Below, in pieces: positions 1 to 9,318 of a DNA stretch of 64,000 nucleotides. Made by a program: the position numbers and the translations under genes. Below the pieces are notes generated by a model. It was not told the origin of the DNA. It did no database searches and was given only the letters and a program-made list of their open reading frames with translations. Each line of letters starts with the position of its first letter. Position 1 is the stretch's first letter. Origin of the DNA: JBCCCJ01 sp039029315 (GTDB taxonomy: Bacteria > Bacteroidota > Bacteroidia > J057); assembly GCA_039029315.1 (NCBI GenBank), contig JBCCGK010000002.1, positions 1 to 64,000 of the forward strand, read 5' to 3'.

Positions 1-2
1 CT

Positions 3-2138
3 CTGTCTCAAATGTCTTCCTATTATTTGGGGTTCTGTTTTTTGGAGGAAAAGAATCAAGACGCTGCCAAACTGGCTTTCAAGAAATCGGCATTGGGAAA
101 AGGAAGTATTCATCCCAAAGTGAAAGAAGATGCCCTCTACCAATATGCCAAACTCGCTTTTGCCACCACCGACTATGATGAATCCCTGAAAGCACTGGCA
201 TTGCTTCGAAAAAAATACCCAAATGCTGCCTACATGGACGAGGTTCGTGCCATGACGGGAGAGATCTATTTGTTCACACGTGATTATAAGAACTCCATCC
301 AGTTTTTTGAGAGTACACCTCTCAATACCCCAAGATCCAGAAAAGCTTACCAGACGGTCTGCTATTTTTATGGATTGGAATTATTTGAAGTACCCAAATA
401 CGATTTGGCAGTGAAGTACCTGCAAAAAGCGGTGGATAACAATTACGATGTTACCATGGGACAAAACGCCCTCTACTGGATAGGGGAAGCGACTTTTCGC
501 AAAGGCGATTTCCCTGGCGCGAGAAAATCCTACCTTGCCTTTATCAGGAGTCGGAATGCGAGTTCAAATCCAAATTTTGCCAAGGCCTATTATGGCATTG
601 GATGGACTTATTTCAAACAAAAATCCTACAATGAAGCCCTGAAAGGCTTTGATGATTTTCTGAAGAATGGAGGTCAAAAGGCTGATAAAAACCTGGTAGT
701 CGATGCCTATCTGAGAGCTGGTGATTGTTTATTCATCACCAAAAAGTTCTCTAAAGCCAATACCTATTATCAAAAAGTACTTGGCAGAAAATACACATAT
801 AGAGACTATGCAGCCTATCAGATGGCCGAAAGTTTTTACCGACAGAGTAGATATCAGGAATCCGTTACCACATTCGGCAAGATGATCAGGAGCTTCAAAA
901 GCTCAGAATATCGCCCCAATGCTCTGGACCGGATTTCGGACATTTATGCCAACTGGATCAAGGATTATAACAATGCAGCAAAGTATTCGAAGATGTTGGT
1001 GGAAGAGTATCCGCGCAGTACCCTGGCAGCTGGTGCCTATAACCGATTGGCCCAAGCATCTTATAATCAAGGGAACTCCAATCAGGCTGTTAAGTATTTC
1101 AAGAAAGTCCTGTCTGATTATGGCAATGACAAGAAAAATGCACAAATCGCCCTTGACAATCTATCCAATCTCTTGCCTGAAAAGCAGTTTGACAAAGTAC
1201 TAGCTGACTTCAAAAAGAAGAATCCTGATACGGATGACAATTTTGGCACCCTGGTGTTCAATACAGGAAAAGACCGATTTTTTGCCAGCAATTATAGTTC
1301 TGCCATCCAACAGTTCTCCACTTACATCAAAGATTACAAAAATGGGCCAAACTATTTTGAAGCCCTGATCTTTCGAGCAAGAAGTTATACAGAAAGCGCC
1401 CAAAGCAGCAAGGCATTGGCAGATTATAGACAAGTGTATTCAGCACCTGTTAACAACAACTTTACAGGCGTTGCGCTTCAGGAAGCAGGCGAAATCCAAT
1501 ACGAACAAAAGGAGTATATCAATAGCCTCCAATTGTTTCAGCAATTGGAAACCAATTCGAACAGTCTCCCGAACAAAGTTCAGGCATGGTTTGGCGTTGC
1601 CAAAAATTACAAGGCTATGGCAGATTATGGGCCAGCCATCGATGCACTCTCCCAAATCTCTAATAACAATGAGGTGCAAGCCTATTCCCGAACAAAAGCC
1701 AGTGTGGAAATCGGTCATTGTCAATACCTCAATGGCGAATTGGATGCAGCTTATCTCTCCTTCAGCAATGTTGAGCAAGAATACAAGAATGCTTTTGGGG
1801 CAGAAAGTCAGCATATGATTACTCAAATCCTCTTCGATCAAGGCAAGGAATTGCAATCACAAGGGGATCCTGATGCTGCAAATGCCAGGTTTGAGGAAGT
1901 AAAGGCAGCCACGATCTACCAGAAGAACAACTATCCTACCTTCAATTACTGGAAAGCCAAGACCTTCTTTATTGCCGCAAATGCCTATTACGAACTGGGC
2001 AATTCCTTCCAGGCCAAAGGCACACTGGAAAGCCTGGTCGCTGAACCCAGATTCCCTGACGTACAGGAAGCAGCCAAGAAACGCCTCGCAGAAATAGAGG
2101 CAGCCGAAGCAGCTGAAGATGATGCCGCAGGTAACTAG
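3..2138 (+). CDS. TPR-repeat protein, 5' end outside the window
   Basis: The frame is already open at the first bases, so the real start lies upstream and the ATG at 12 is probably internal. The visible part (about 711 residues) is almost wholly paired helices with recurring Tyr/Ala/Gly positions, the pattern of tetratricopeptide repeats. The tail is rich in Ala and Glu. Large TPR proteins of this kind in Bacteroidota usually act as extracytoplasmic scaffolds, but no export signal can be seen because the N-terminus is missing. An outer-membrane barrel gene starts 42 bp downstream on the same strand, so the two are probably co-transcribed and may work together at the envelope. The partner and role are unknown. 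Confidence 0.85.
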   Translation: MSQMSSYYLGFCFLEEKNQDAAKLAFKKSALGKGSIHPKVKEDALYQYAKLAFATTDYDESLKALALLRKKYPNAAYMDEVRAMTGEIYLFTRDYKNSIQFFESTPLNTPRSRKAYQTVCYFYGLELFEVPKYDLAVKYLQKAVDNNYDVTMGQNALYWIGEATFRKGDFPGARKSYLAFIRSRNASSNPNFAKAYYGIGWTYFKQKSYNEALKGFDDFLKNGGQKADKNLVVDAYLRAGDCLFITKKFSKANTYYQKVLGRKYTYRDYAAYQMAESFYRQSRYQESVTTFGKMIRSFKSSEYRPNALDRISDIYANWIKDYNNAAKYSKMLVEEYPRSTLAAGAYNRLAQASYNQGNSNQAVKYFKKVLSDYGNDKKNAQIALDNLSNLLPEKQFDKVLADFKKKNPDTDDNFGTLVFNTGKDRFFASNYSSAIQQFSTYIKDYKNGPNYFEALIFRARSYTESAQSSKALADYRQVYSAPVNNNFTGVALQEAGEIQYEQKEYINSLQLFQQLETNSNSLPNKVQAWFGVAKNYKAMADYGPAIDALSQISNNNEVQAYSRTKASVEIGHCQYLNGELDAAYLSFSNVEQEYKNAFGAESQHMITQILFDQGKELQSQGDPDAANARFEEVKAATIYQKNNYPTFNYWKAKTFFIAANAYYELGNSFQAKGTLESLVAEPRFPDVQEAAKKRLAEIEAAEAAEDDAAGN

Positions 2139-2180
2139 TTCGTTTCATTCTATTATTCCCTCAAAACAAATTCAGACTGT

Positions 2181-3851
2181 ATGTCACTTTTCAGAAATAT
2201 CCTTCTCATTTTCTTTGTCTCCTTGAGCCTGACAGCTTTCGCTCAAACCAATGATCCTCTCGATGGAAGAGATACCATCGTGCTGGAAAACGAACGAATA
2301 GAAGATGTCATTGATAGTGAAAAACCCTTTATCAAACCTCCTTATCAAGAGATAAAAACAGGGAGCACAGAAGAAATTCAATATGAATCAAAAGATTTTT
2401 ATGTAGAAACTGCCTTTCAGCCAGTTGAACCAAAAATTCGAAACCTGGACAAAGAAAAGAAAGAGAATTTGACCAATAATCACTTACGTCTGGGTGTGGG
2501 TCGATTCCTCACTCCTCTGGCCCAGTTATACATCAATAACGGGAGAGACCGAGAAGTAGATTATGGATTGTCTTTTCAGCATTTGTCTGCACACAAAGAT
2601 GTCATCCCATTGAGGAGGTTCCGGGAAGATTTTGGAACAGCAACCTTTGCCAAAATTTCCAAAGATATCACAGCACAAGGGCGTTTTCACCTGTATAATA
2701 CTGCTTATTTCTATTATGCCGGGGATGATTCTACCCTGATTCCTGGGCCTGCAGCTGCCAGAGAAGACAGTTTGAAAATGGGATTTACACGCGTAGATGT
2801 CAGTGGCCAATTATTTTCGAATTACAATCCAAAAGAAGAGGTATTCTATGATGCTGGAGCAGGAATCAAATTTTACCGTGATAGATTTACCAATTCTGAA
2901 CTTCATCTGGCTATCACTCCAAGTGGTGGGTATCGCCTTCGTGATGATACGAACCTCCATTTGGGGACAGAATTGAATTATATTCGAGGGAATATAGGAG
3001 GAATAGCTCAAAATCGATTCTTCGCTGAATTGACCCCTAGCCTGAATTTCGATAATGAGACTTTCTCTCTGAAGGCTGGCGTCAGATTCAACTATTTTGG
3101 GAATAGCATAGATACAGTCAATTACTCGAATCTCGGTCCCATGGTGGAGGTAGGATATGAAGCGGTTCCGGATCAATTAAAGTTGATTGTCGGACTGAGT
3201 TCTGGCATGACCAACAATTCCTATTACGATATGATTTATGAAAATCGATATCTCAATAGGTCTGTCGACATTCGCCCGACCACGGAAACGATCAATGCTT
3301 ATTTTGCCGCAGAAGGGAATATCAGCCAGTATCTGGATTATTCTGCCAAGGTTTTTTACAAACGAAACCAGAACCAGTTGATGTATGTGAACAATGACAG
3401 CATCACATTCACTGCCTTATATGATTCTTTGATGACGACCACGGGTGCCCATGTCGAAATCAACTATGATCTGGAGGATGGCCTGCAATTGGGGGGTGCC
3501 CTGAATTTGAATGTATACAATACTTCTAATCAGAATGGCCTCACACCCAAGTATTTCCATGCAGCTCCCATCAGGCTGGATTTGTATGGCGCTTATGTGA
3601 TTCAGGAAAGAGTGAAGACGCGTGCTGAGTTATTTGTGTTTGGGCCAACGCCTATGAAGAATCTCGAAAGTGGTGCCATTGAGTCAAGAAATGCCTATTT
3701 GGATTTAAATTTGCACGCAGATGTTAGAATTACAGATGCAATTTCTGTATTTTTGTCTGTGAATAATTTGCTGAATAGCAATTACCAACGATGGTATAAC
3801 TATCCTGAAAGGAAAATTGATATCATGGGGGGAATTACTGCATCCTTCTGA
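2181..3851 (+). CDS. Outer-membrane beta-barrel protein (TonB-receptor-like, no plug)
   Basis: A 556-residue protein with a clear signal peptide (hydrophobic residues 5-19, likely cut after Ala-Gln near residue 22). A short acidic and proline-containing stretch follows, then roughly 450 residues of alternating amphipathic strands. It ends in Phe, as expected for substrates of the BAM barrel-assembly machinery. The last part (SVNNLLNSNYQRW.. then a final strand) resembles the C-terminus of TonB-dependent receptors, but no plug domain or carboxypeptidase-regulatory domain is visible. It follows the large TPR gene closely. Inference: an outer-membrane protein of a TPR/barrel pair; the substrate cannot be told. 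Confidence 0.8.
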   Translation: MSLFRNILLIFFVSLSLTAFAQTNDPLDGRDTIVLENERIEDVIDSEKPFIKPPYQEIKTGSTEEIQYESKDFYVETAFQPVEPKIRNLDKEKKENLTNNHLRLGVGRFLTPLAQLYINNGRDREVDYGLSFQHLSAHKDVIPLRRFREDFGTATFAKISKDITAQGRFHLYNTAYFYYAGDDSTLIPGPAAAREDSLKMGFTRVDVSGQLFSNYNPKEEVFYDAGAGIKFYRDRFTNSELHLAITPSGGYRLRDDTNLHLGTELNYIRGNIGGIAQNRFFAELTPSLNFDNETFSLKAGVRFNYFGNSIDTVNYSNLGPMVEVGYEAVPDQLKLIVGLSSGMTNNSYYDMIYENRYLNRSVDIRPTTETINAYFAAEGNISQYLDYSAKVFYKRNQNQLMYVNNDSITFTALYDSLMTTTGAHVEINYDLEDGLQLGGALNLNVYNTSNQNGLTPKYFHAAPIRLDLYGAYVIQERVKTRAELFVFGPTPMKNLESGAIESRNAYLDLNLHADVRITDAISVFLSVNNLLNSNYQRWYNYPERKIDIMGGITASF

Positions 3852-3898
3852 TGTGCAGAAAATTTTAATTTGATATTTTTTCCATATCTGTAAACAAT

Positions 3899-3956
3899 AT
3901 CCCAGTCGTTTGGTCGTTATTCTAGAATAAGGTCTGCAAACTTCCAGGGCTGGGAT
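3899..3956 (+). promoter_or_regulatory. Rod-like structured leader just before the HU/SPOR gene
   Basis: Three nested pairings fold this 58-nt stretch into a rod that ends 3 nt before the ATG at 3960. The outer stem is ATCCCAG (3899-3905) with CTGGGAT (3950-3956). The middle stem is GTTTG (3908-3912) with CAAAC (3937-3941). The inner stem is TTATT with AATAA inside the palindrome at 3917-3930, loop CTAG. It could control translation, or the inner palindrome could be a protein-binding site. No known riboswitch class is recognised. Confidence 0.4.
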
Positions 3957-3959
3957 CTC

Positions 3960-5171
3960 ATGAACTTGAACATAGACATCTACCTACGTACTGCTTTTAA
4001 AGAATTGGATGCTTTTTCCATTCAAGGAATCGGAACGTTCAAAAAAGTTCACAGGGCTGCGCAGGTAGATGAGGCTGGTCTTAGGGTCATGCCCCCTATG
4101 GCTGAGTTCGAATTTGAACAAGAGGTTCATTCTTCTCTCCTGTTCAACAAATACTTGATTGAGAATCTACAGTTTGATCTTCACGAAACAGAAGGAATTA
4201 TTCAGGGAATCCAGAATCATCTCCTTCATGCCTTGAAGTCCACTGGTCGTTTTGAAGTGCCTGATATTGGCTTACTGTCCATGAATGAGTCGGGAGACAT
4301 TCATTTTCTTCCATATGGATTGGGAGATGAGGAAGTGGCAGGAGAGTATTTTGGTCTGAGACCTGTTTCTTATACAAAAAGCAAAACGATCCCTATATTT
4401 GCTCCAGAAATAACTGCAGATATGAATCAAGAACCACATGTAGAACCTGCTCGATCATTCAAGTCAGTCGGGTGGAAATCAGCACTCCTGGTCTTGTTAC
4501 TTGGCACACTGGGTTTAATGATCCTGAAGCCCAGACCTTTCTATCAGCATCGTTCCAGTCTCATTTCTGGACTAAAAATTCGGATCAATACCCCGGATAA
4601 TTTGGCAAGTGCTACTGTTCCACCCGTTGAGGCTCAGCAAGAGCAGGCTGCTCCAATTACAGATAAAACTGAGACGCTTCCTACGGAAAATAAATCCACA
4701 ACTAATCTGCCCGCTGAAGAAAAGACTTCTCCCAGTGTTACAGAAAGCACGCCTACTCCTGCTTCATCAAGCGGTGGTTCTCCCACTGCCAGAATTGCTC
4801 AACCGGTTGAAAGAACCAGAGGGCTTGATCCGCAGAGCATGGATGCTGAAACCTTTGAAGGGGCTGTCAATCTCTCCTTACTTGACACCACTGCCTCAAA
4901 GACCGATCCCAAGGCGAGAGAACTTCCACCAGTGAATAATTATCATCTGGTCACCGGTAGCTTTACAGCCCTCAAGTCAGCCAACCGCTATGTGGCTCAA
5001 CTGAAAAAGCAGGGATATTCCTCCATCATCATCCTGCCTTCTTCAGGTTCTTCCCAGACTTACCGTGTTTCTGTTTTTAGAAGCAGTAAAAGAAGTGAGG
5101 TTGAAGCCTTCTCCAACAAATGGAAAAATCAAGGAAAAGAGGCTGGATGGATCTATGAAGAACGGAAATAA
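3960..5171 (+). CDS. HU-CCDC81-like / SPOR domain membrane protein
   Basis: A 403-residue protein. Residues 1-125 resemble the prokaryotic HU-like CCDC81 module (I..YL..F..L..F.I.GIGTF at the start, then VPDIGLL). One membrane helix sits at about 173-190, followed by a Pro/Thr/Ser/Glu-rich linker. A SPOR domain (about 326-403; YHLVTGSF..L..A......L...GY) closes the protein. SPOR domains bind glycan strands lacking stem peptides at division sites, so the protein probably has a cytoplasmic HU-like part and a periplasmic peptidoglycan-binding part. Bacteroidota often carry such a protein. A second SPOR gene follows 137 bp downstream. Whether the HU part binds DNA cannot be told from sequence. 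Confidence 0.85.
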   Translation: MNLNIDIYLRTAFKELDAFSIQGIGTFKKVHRAAQVDEAGLRVMPPMAEFEFEQEVHSSLLFNKYLIENLQFDLHETEGIIQGIQNHLLHALKSTGRFEVPDIGLLSMNESGDIHFLPYGLGDEEVAGEYFGLRPVSYTKSKTIPIFAPEITADMNQEPHVEPARSFKSVGWKSALLVLLLGTLGLMILKPRPFYQHRSSLISGLKIRINTPDNLASATVPPVEAQQEQAAPITDKTETLPTENKSTTNLPAEEKTSPSVTESTPTPASSSGGSPTARIAQPVERTRGLDPQSMDAETFEGAVNLSLLDTTASKTDPKARELPPVNNYHLVTGSFTALKSANRYVAQLKKQGYSSIIILPSSGSSQTYRVSVFRSSKRSEVEAFSNKWKNQGKEAGWIYEERK

Positions 5172-5308
5172 TCCAATTTGATTAGGTTTTTCATAACACT
5201 TTTGCCATCTTGCCCGTATAAGTTCTTGTAAACCAATCGAAAGTCCCTCCTCCGAAAGTATCAATGATATATTTTTTTGTTAGAAAACATCTAACCTGGG
5301 AATCTATT

Positions 5309-6280
5309 ATGAACCAATCAAATGTATCAAAGGAAGGGATCTCAACTATTTTTTCTCCCTTCGCTTTCTCTTTTGCTCTTGCTATTTCAGCATGCCTGCT
5401 CCTTCCTTCACTCACTTTTGGACAAGGAGGGTATTATCATCTCATAGCCGGAAGTTATAAGAATTTCAAAGCTGCCAGCGAATCTGCACAGTCCCTGAAA
5501 GCCAAGAAATACAATCCGCTTATCCTGTTTCCAACTGGCGAAACAAACCATTTTCGTATTTCCATTTACCATTCTCTCGACAAGCAGGAAGTTCAAGGAT
5601 ATGTAAGCCAACTCAAAAAGGCAGGCATAAACAGCAAATCTTTCTGGATTCTAACTCAGACTGATCCTACGGCTTCTATCACTCAAGGTGTCGCCAGGAG
5701 TAATAGCAAACTGGCTGGTTCTTCAGGTACAGGAACAGGCACCAACTTTCATTTGATCTCTGGCACCTTCAAACAGTTTGACAATGCCAACCAGGCTGTT
5801 ACAGCTCTCAGAACACAGGGATTTGAGCCATATGTGATCTTTCCTTCAACGAACAATAGTTCCTACCGTGTTTCTGTATATGCTTCCAACAATAGAAAAG
5901 AAGTTGAGTCTTATTCAAATATGCTGAAAAAGCGTGGAAAAAATCCAGGCTGGATCTATGCTGAAGAACCAGGGGTAACGACCAGTCTAGGTGCTGCAAC
6001 AATCGCCTCTAATCGAATCACTCCTGGTGCGAATATCAATGCGACGACCACCTATCACCTTATTGGTGGAAGCTATCAGGACTTTAGTCAGGCAAATGAA
6101 TTTTCTCAAAAAATGTTGGCCAAAGGATTTGATCCTCTGATCATGTTCCCTGAACCTGGAGAAGGAGATCGCTTCCGCGTATCTGTATACCGCTCGACAA
6201 ACAAAAATCAAGTTGCTGTATTCCAAAAAAACCAGGAGCGTCAAAAAGTTCTCTCCAAAAGCTGGATTTTGGCTCAGTAA
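5309..6280 (+). CDS. Secreted protein with three SPOR domains
   Basis: An upstream ATG exists at 5264, but the ATG at 5309 gives a better N-terminus: a short polar stretch, a hydrophobic core (AFSFALAISACLLLPSLTFG) and then the mature protein. From that start the protein has 323 residues. It holds three SPOR-type repeats at about 40-115, 150-225 and 250-320, each opening with YHLI.GS or FHLISG and carrying a later FR.S.Y or YRVSVY strand. There is no catalytic domain. SPOR domains bind denuded peptidoglycan, so this is probably a periplasmic septum- or cell-wall-binding protein. The first and second repeats are close relatives of the SPOR domain in the gene just upstream, which suggests local duplication. 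Confidence 0.85.
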   Translation: MNQSNVSKEGISTIFSPFAFSFALAISACLLLPSLTFGQGGYYHLIAGSYKNFKAASESAQSLKAKKYNPLILFPTGETNHFRISIYHSLDKQEVQGYVSQLKKAGINSKSFWILTQTDPTASITQGVARSNSKLAGSSGTGTGTNFHLISGTFKQFDNANQAVTALRTQGFEPYVIFPSTNNSSYRVSVYASNNRKEVESYSNMLKKRGKNPGWIYAEEPGVTTSLGAATIASNRITPGANINATTTYHLIGGSYQDFSQANEFSQKMLAKGFDPLIMFPEPGEGDRFRVSVYRSTNKNQVAVFQKNQERQKVLSKSWILAQ

Positions 6281-6304
6281 CACCTGACAATATCATCCAA
6301 TTAC

Positions 6305-6335
6305 GCCCCGATTGAATCAAGGATTCTATCGGGGC
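6305..6335 (+). terminator. Hairpin after the triple-SPOR gene
   Basis: GCCCCGAT (6305-6312) pairs with ATCGGGGC (6328-6335). After one T-T mismatch, GAATC pairs with GATTC around a 3-nt loop. It lies 25 bp after the SPOR gene and is followed by a weak T-rich run, so it is a likely terminator. It also argues that the next gene starts at 6372, because an alternative ATG at 6312 lies inside the stem. Confidence 0.65.
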
Positions 6336-6371
6336 ATTTCCTTGAGTACGACAAGCATCGGTTGTGGATTC

Positions 6372-6800
6372 ATGAAACAAATAGACAGAATATTTATCCA
6401 GTGGGAAATCGGCGGAGAGCAGGTCCTGAGACTTCTTCTGTCGCGGTCAGGAAGTGTCAATCGAATGGGGGACGGTCTTCCCCAGGAAGGATCTTCTTTA
6501 TCAATGTGTATGGGACGCCTGGAAGATTCTTTTGCCTTTGATCAAATTCTGGGATTGATGGATTCATCCTGGATGGATATGACTGGCAGATATGAACTCC
6601 CAGATCCTCAAGGGACAATCAGTACCTTAAGTGTTGGCCTAGAAGGGGATGAACTGGATACTGGCTTCTCCTTCACCTATGGGATGGATTCTGAAGGCCC
6701 GCCAGAAGAGTTTGTACATCTGGTAGAATCTGCCATCAGCATAACTGATCCCTGGTACGAGGAACAAATCATCAGAAAAAAACAAAGACGTAAAAAATGA
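6372..6800 (+). CDS. Small protein of unknown function
   Basis: 142 residues from the ATG at 6372; the upstream ATG at 6312 falls inside a terminator hairpin and is less likely. There is no signal peptide or membrane segment. The protein is mixed alpha/beta in character, with many acidic and Met/Gly residues and a strongly basic tail (KKQRRKK). No family is recognised. The phrase FIQWEIGGEQVLRLLLSR near the start suggests a strand-helix opening. It stands between the SPOR terminator and the convergent minus-strand gene. Confidence 0.5.
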   Translation: MKQIDRIFIQWEIGGEQVLRLLLSRSGSVNRMGDGLPQEGSSLSMCMGRLEDSFAFDQILGLMDSSWMDMTGRYELPDPQGTISTLSVGLEGDELDTGFSFTYGMDSEGPPEEFVHLVESAISITDPWYEEQIIRKKQRRKK

Positions 6801-6820
6801 AGTAAGCCTGGATAAGGAAC

Positions 6821-6855
6821 AAAAAAAAATGGCCGAATATCTGCAAATTCGGCCA
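6821..6855 (-). terminator. Terminator for the secreted protein gene at 6885-7586
   Basis: Read on the minus strand, TGGCCGAAT (6855-6847) pairs with ATTCGGCCA (6838-6830), and the stem is followed directly by nine T residues (6829-6821). It lies 30 bp past the minus-strand stop codon. This is a textbook intrinsic terminator. The plus-strand side lacks a T run. Confidence 0.85.
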
Positions 6856-6884
6856 AAAAGAATATGTGGTTTTTATTAGGCGCG

Positions 6885-7586
6885 TTATTCCAGATGAATG
6901 TTTCTGGAGATAGTCTGGCCGTTTTGGATGTGAATATCAAACTGAGAGGGAGAAACGGTCACTCCGGTTTCGTCAAAAGACTCAATCTTTATTTTGTAAA
7001 GTCCATCTTCCAGTCCAGGAAAATAAAATCCTTCCTCAGAATTTAGTGGCTGTCTGTCCAAGAATCTCTCGTCCTTCTGGTCTACCAGCAATACTTGAAA
7101 CAAAGAGGCAGTAGCACTCGCTGGACCTCCAATAATGCCCTTGATTCCTCCACCAGGTATTGAAACGACTGAAGCTGACTGCTCAATATTTTCCCGGATG
7201 TAGGAAGACATATATTTTTGTGTAACAGTTTGACCTCCTTCTTTTAGCATTGAGACTACCCGAACCTCCAATCTTTCTCCTCGAAGTCGCATCATCATAT
7301 AAGCTTCCCAATCTCCATTTCTTATTGAAGCCATCAATTCTGTCCCATTATTTCCAACTCGGTCAAAAGACTCATCAGAGTTCAGTCGACAAGGTCCTTC
7401 TTCTCTCAATCCCCACACCATCACAGACGCATTTCCTTCGTCTACCTCAATAGAAATTTTAGAGATATTAGCCCGTTCATTGATCCAGGTTCCGGCAAAT
7501 GATTGCAGAGTAAGCGCATGCAGGTGGGTTCCTGCACTCAAGAGAAGGCCAATAGCAAGAAAAAAATATTTCTGGGTTGTTTTCAT
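6885..7586 (-). CDS. Secreted two-domain protein of unknown function
   Basis: 233 residues. The N-terminus is a signal peptide (basic start, hydrophobic 8-19, cut near Ala 24). The first half (about 28-130) looks like a small barrel opening FAGTWIN and carrying VMVWG, similar to secreted lipocalin-like domains often found in marine bacteria. The last 75 residues have a beta-sandwich feel (GFYFPGLEDGLYKIKIESFDETGVTVSP), like a prealbumin/CNA-B-type module. A Ser/Gly-rich hinge lies between them. It is a single-gene unit ending in a strong terminator. Function unknown; the domain guesses are from pattern only. Confidence 0.7.
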   Translation of the reverse strand: MKTTQKYFFLAIGLLLSAGTHLHALTLQSFAGTWINERANISKISIEVDEGNASVMVWGLREEGPCRLNSDESFDRVGNNGTELMASIRNGDWEAYMMMRLRGERLEVRVVSMLKEGGQTVTQKYMSSYIRENIEQSASVVSIPGGGIKGIIGGPASATASLFQVLLVDQKDERFLDRQPLNSEEGFYFPGLEDGLYKIKIESFDETGVTVSPSQFDIHIQNGQTISRNIHLE

Positions 7587-7935
7587 AAAAGATGGACTTA
7601 CAAGCTTGTTCAGGCGACACTATTCATTATCTCCAATTACTGTTCCAATTTCCGAATCAAATGGCTCCATGTAGGAAATCATCGACTTCTGTAGAAAAAA
7701 GGAACAATATGGCCTGGAAACAGCTAAATTTCGTCTTAACTTTGTATGTGCCCTTTGGAGTATGGCATTTGTTGGTCAAAAAATCAAACAATTGATAATC
7801 AATTGCTTGTATTATAAATACGCAAATTATCGGCCGATAGTTTGGTCAAAATCAGAAATTCATCCTGATGTGTAATAAATCATGCGCAAGATGTCAAATT
7901 TTCGTCCTGTTTGGTAGGTTGTTTCGTTGAAGCTT
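7587..7935. promoter_or_regulatory. Divergent intergenic region with palindromes before tilS
   Basis: This stretch separates the minus-strand secreted gene from tilS. It holds a perfect 17-bp palindrome CAATTGATAATCAATTG (7789-7805), a perfect 12-bp palindrome TATCGGCCGATA (7828-7839) and two copies of TTGGTCAAAA at about 7772 and 7842. A match to the Bacteroidota -7 element (TAACTTTG, 7737-7744) is present, but without a good -33 partner. No convincing gene is seen. Confidence 0.4.
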
Positions 7936-9318
7936 ATGATTCCAACCAGTTCAATTGTCCAAAAATTCATTCAGCAACATAATTTGATCTCCAAAAGGGA
8001 CCAGATTCTTGTAGCGATTAGTGGTGGTCCGGATTCTGTTTTCCTTGTTTATTGCCTAAAAGAACTGGGCTACTCCCTTGCCCTGGCCCATGTAAATTAT
8101 CAACTCAGGGGAGAAGCCTCTGAACTGGATCAAGCACTTGTCCAAAGATTGTCCAAACAGTGTGATATTCCATTACACCTTCTTAAAGCGGATCCAAAGA
8201 CCTATGCGATTGACCATCAAGTATCGCTACAAGTTGCATGTAGAGACATCCGATATGCTTTTTTTGGAGAGCTCCTTCAACAGTATGCTTACTCCTGTTG
8301 TGCCACTGCCCATCATTTGGATGATCAAATAGAAACTATCTTGATGTCTTTTATGAAAGGGAATAGCCCTGCTGTATTCAAAGGTATTCCAGTGAGAAGA
8401 GGATTCTATATTCGCCCACTTCTTTGTCTTCAAAAGGAGGAGATTCTCACCTATCTCACGAGCAATCATCTTTCCTATCGCATAGATCAAAGTAATTTGG
8501 AAAGCAAGTACCTCCGGAATCAGATTCGGCACTCAATCATTCCTGCCCTGGAGGATATTCAACCGTCTGCTGTCTCACAAATCAGAGAGCGGTTCTCCTG
8601 GTATCAGACTCAGCAACTTGTGCTGAAGCGTCTTCTGGAATCCTTTGCTATCAATGCTATTACTGAACAAGCGTTTTCAAAACATATCCAGCTATCAGAG
8701 ATTCAGAAAGCATTAGGCGCAGAGGCTGCAGTCCTCTTACTTGCACATGTGTTGGATACATGGGGGATTCATGGGTATGACATATGGCGGGTAGTCGATT
8801 TGCTGAACAGTCCTAGTGGCAAACAAGTATCTGTAGACAATGGACAATTCATCAGAGATCGTCATGGGATCAGCTTCCTTAAAGACCGAGCTGTCCCCTC
8901 CCCCATTCAGATTGCAGAACTTATTCCAAGTGAGCAACAAACCATTCACTGGCAGGGCAACGTCCTTTCTTTTTCTTTTTCTTCATCCTTCCCGGATAAT
9001 TTTGGCGAGCATGGTATCTATTTTCTTGACAAAGCCTTATTGCAAGGGCAGCTTCTTCTCCGGAACTGGCAGGAAGGTGATCGAATGATACCCCTGGGGA
9101 TGAAGAGACAAAAAAAGCTAAGTGATATATTTGTAGATGAAAAATATTCGCCTGTTGCTAAAAGAAATGCCTGGGTCCTTTGCGATGATACAGGAATTGT
9201 ATGCTTAGGAGGATTCAGAATTTCAGATCGGGTTCGACTGTCATCCAGGAGTAAGCATATTCTTATGATCCGGGAAAAAGCCATACAAACAGGCAACAAC
9301 AATGAACAATCACAATGA
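7936..9318 (+). CDS. tilS: tRNA(Ile)-lysidine synthase
   Basis: Catalyses ATP-dependent addition of lysine to C34 of the CAU-anticodon tRNA-Ile, which lets it read AUA codons. The PP-loop SGGPDS is at residues 29-34, followed by HVNYQLRGEAS and ATAHHLDDQIET, typical of the TilS N-type ATPase core. The C-terminal domain (LLLRNWQEGDRMIPLGM..KKLSDIFVDEK) is the TilS-C module. Length (460 aa) fits the family. The ATG at 7936 is chosen over a TTG three codons earlier. The stop overlaps the next start (ATGA), so tilS is translationally coupled to a TPR lipoprotein gene. Confidence 0.95.
   Translation: MIPTSSIVQKFIQQHNLISKRDQILVAISGGPDSVFLVYCLKELGYSLALAHVNYQLRGEASELDQALVQRLSKQCDIPLHLLKADPKTYAIDHQVSLQVACRDIRYAFFGELLQQYAYSCCATAHHLDDQIETILMSFMKGNSPAVFKGIPVRRGFYIRPLLCLQKEEILTYLTSNHLSYRIDQSNLESKYLRNQIRHSIIPALEDIQPSAVSQIRERFSWYQTQQLVLKRLLESFAINAITEQAFSKHIQLSEIQKALGAEAAVLLLAHVLDTWGIHGYDIWRVVDLLNSPSGKQVSVDNGQFIRDRHGISFLKDRAVPSPIQIAELIPSEQQTIHWQGNVLSFSFSSSFPDNFGEHGIYFLDKALLQGQLLLRNWQEGDRMIPLGMKRQKKLSDIFVDEKYSPVAKRNAWVLCDDTGIVCLGGFRISDRVRLSSRSKHILMIREKAIQTGNNNEQSQ

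Noticed and set aside
7592..7795. 67-codon plus-strand frame in the tilS upstream region
   Set aside because: TTG/ATG-start frame without any family trait, overlapping palindromic regulatory-looking sequence.
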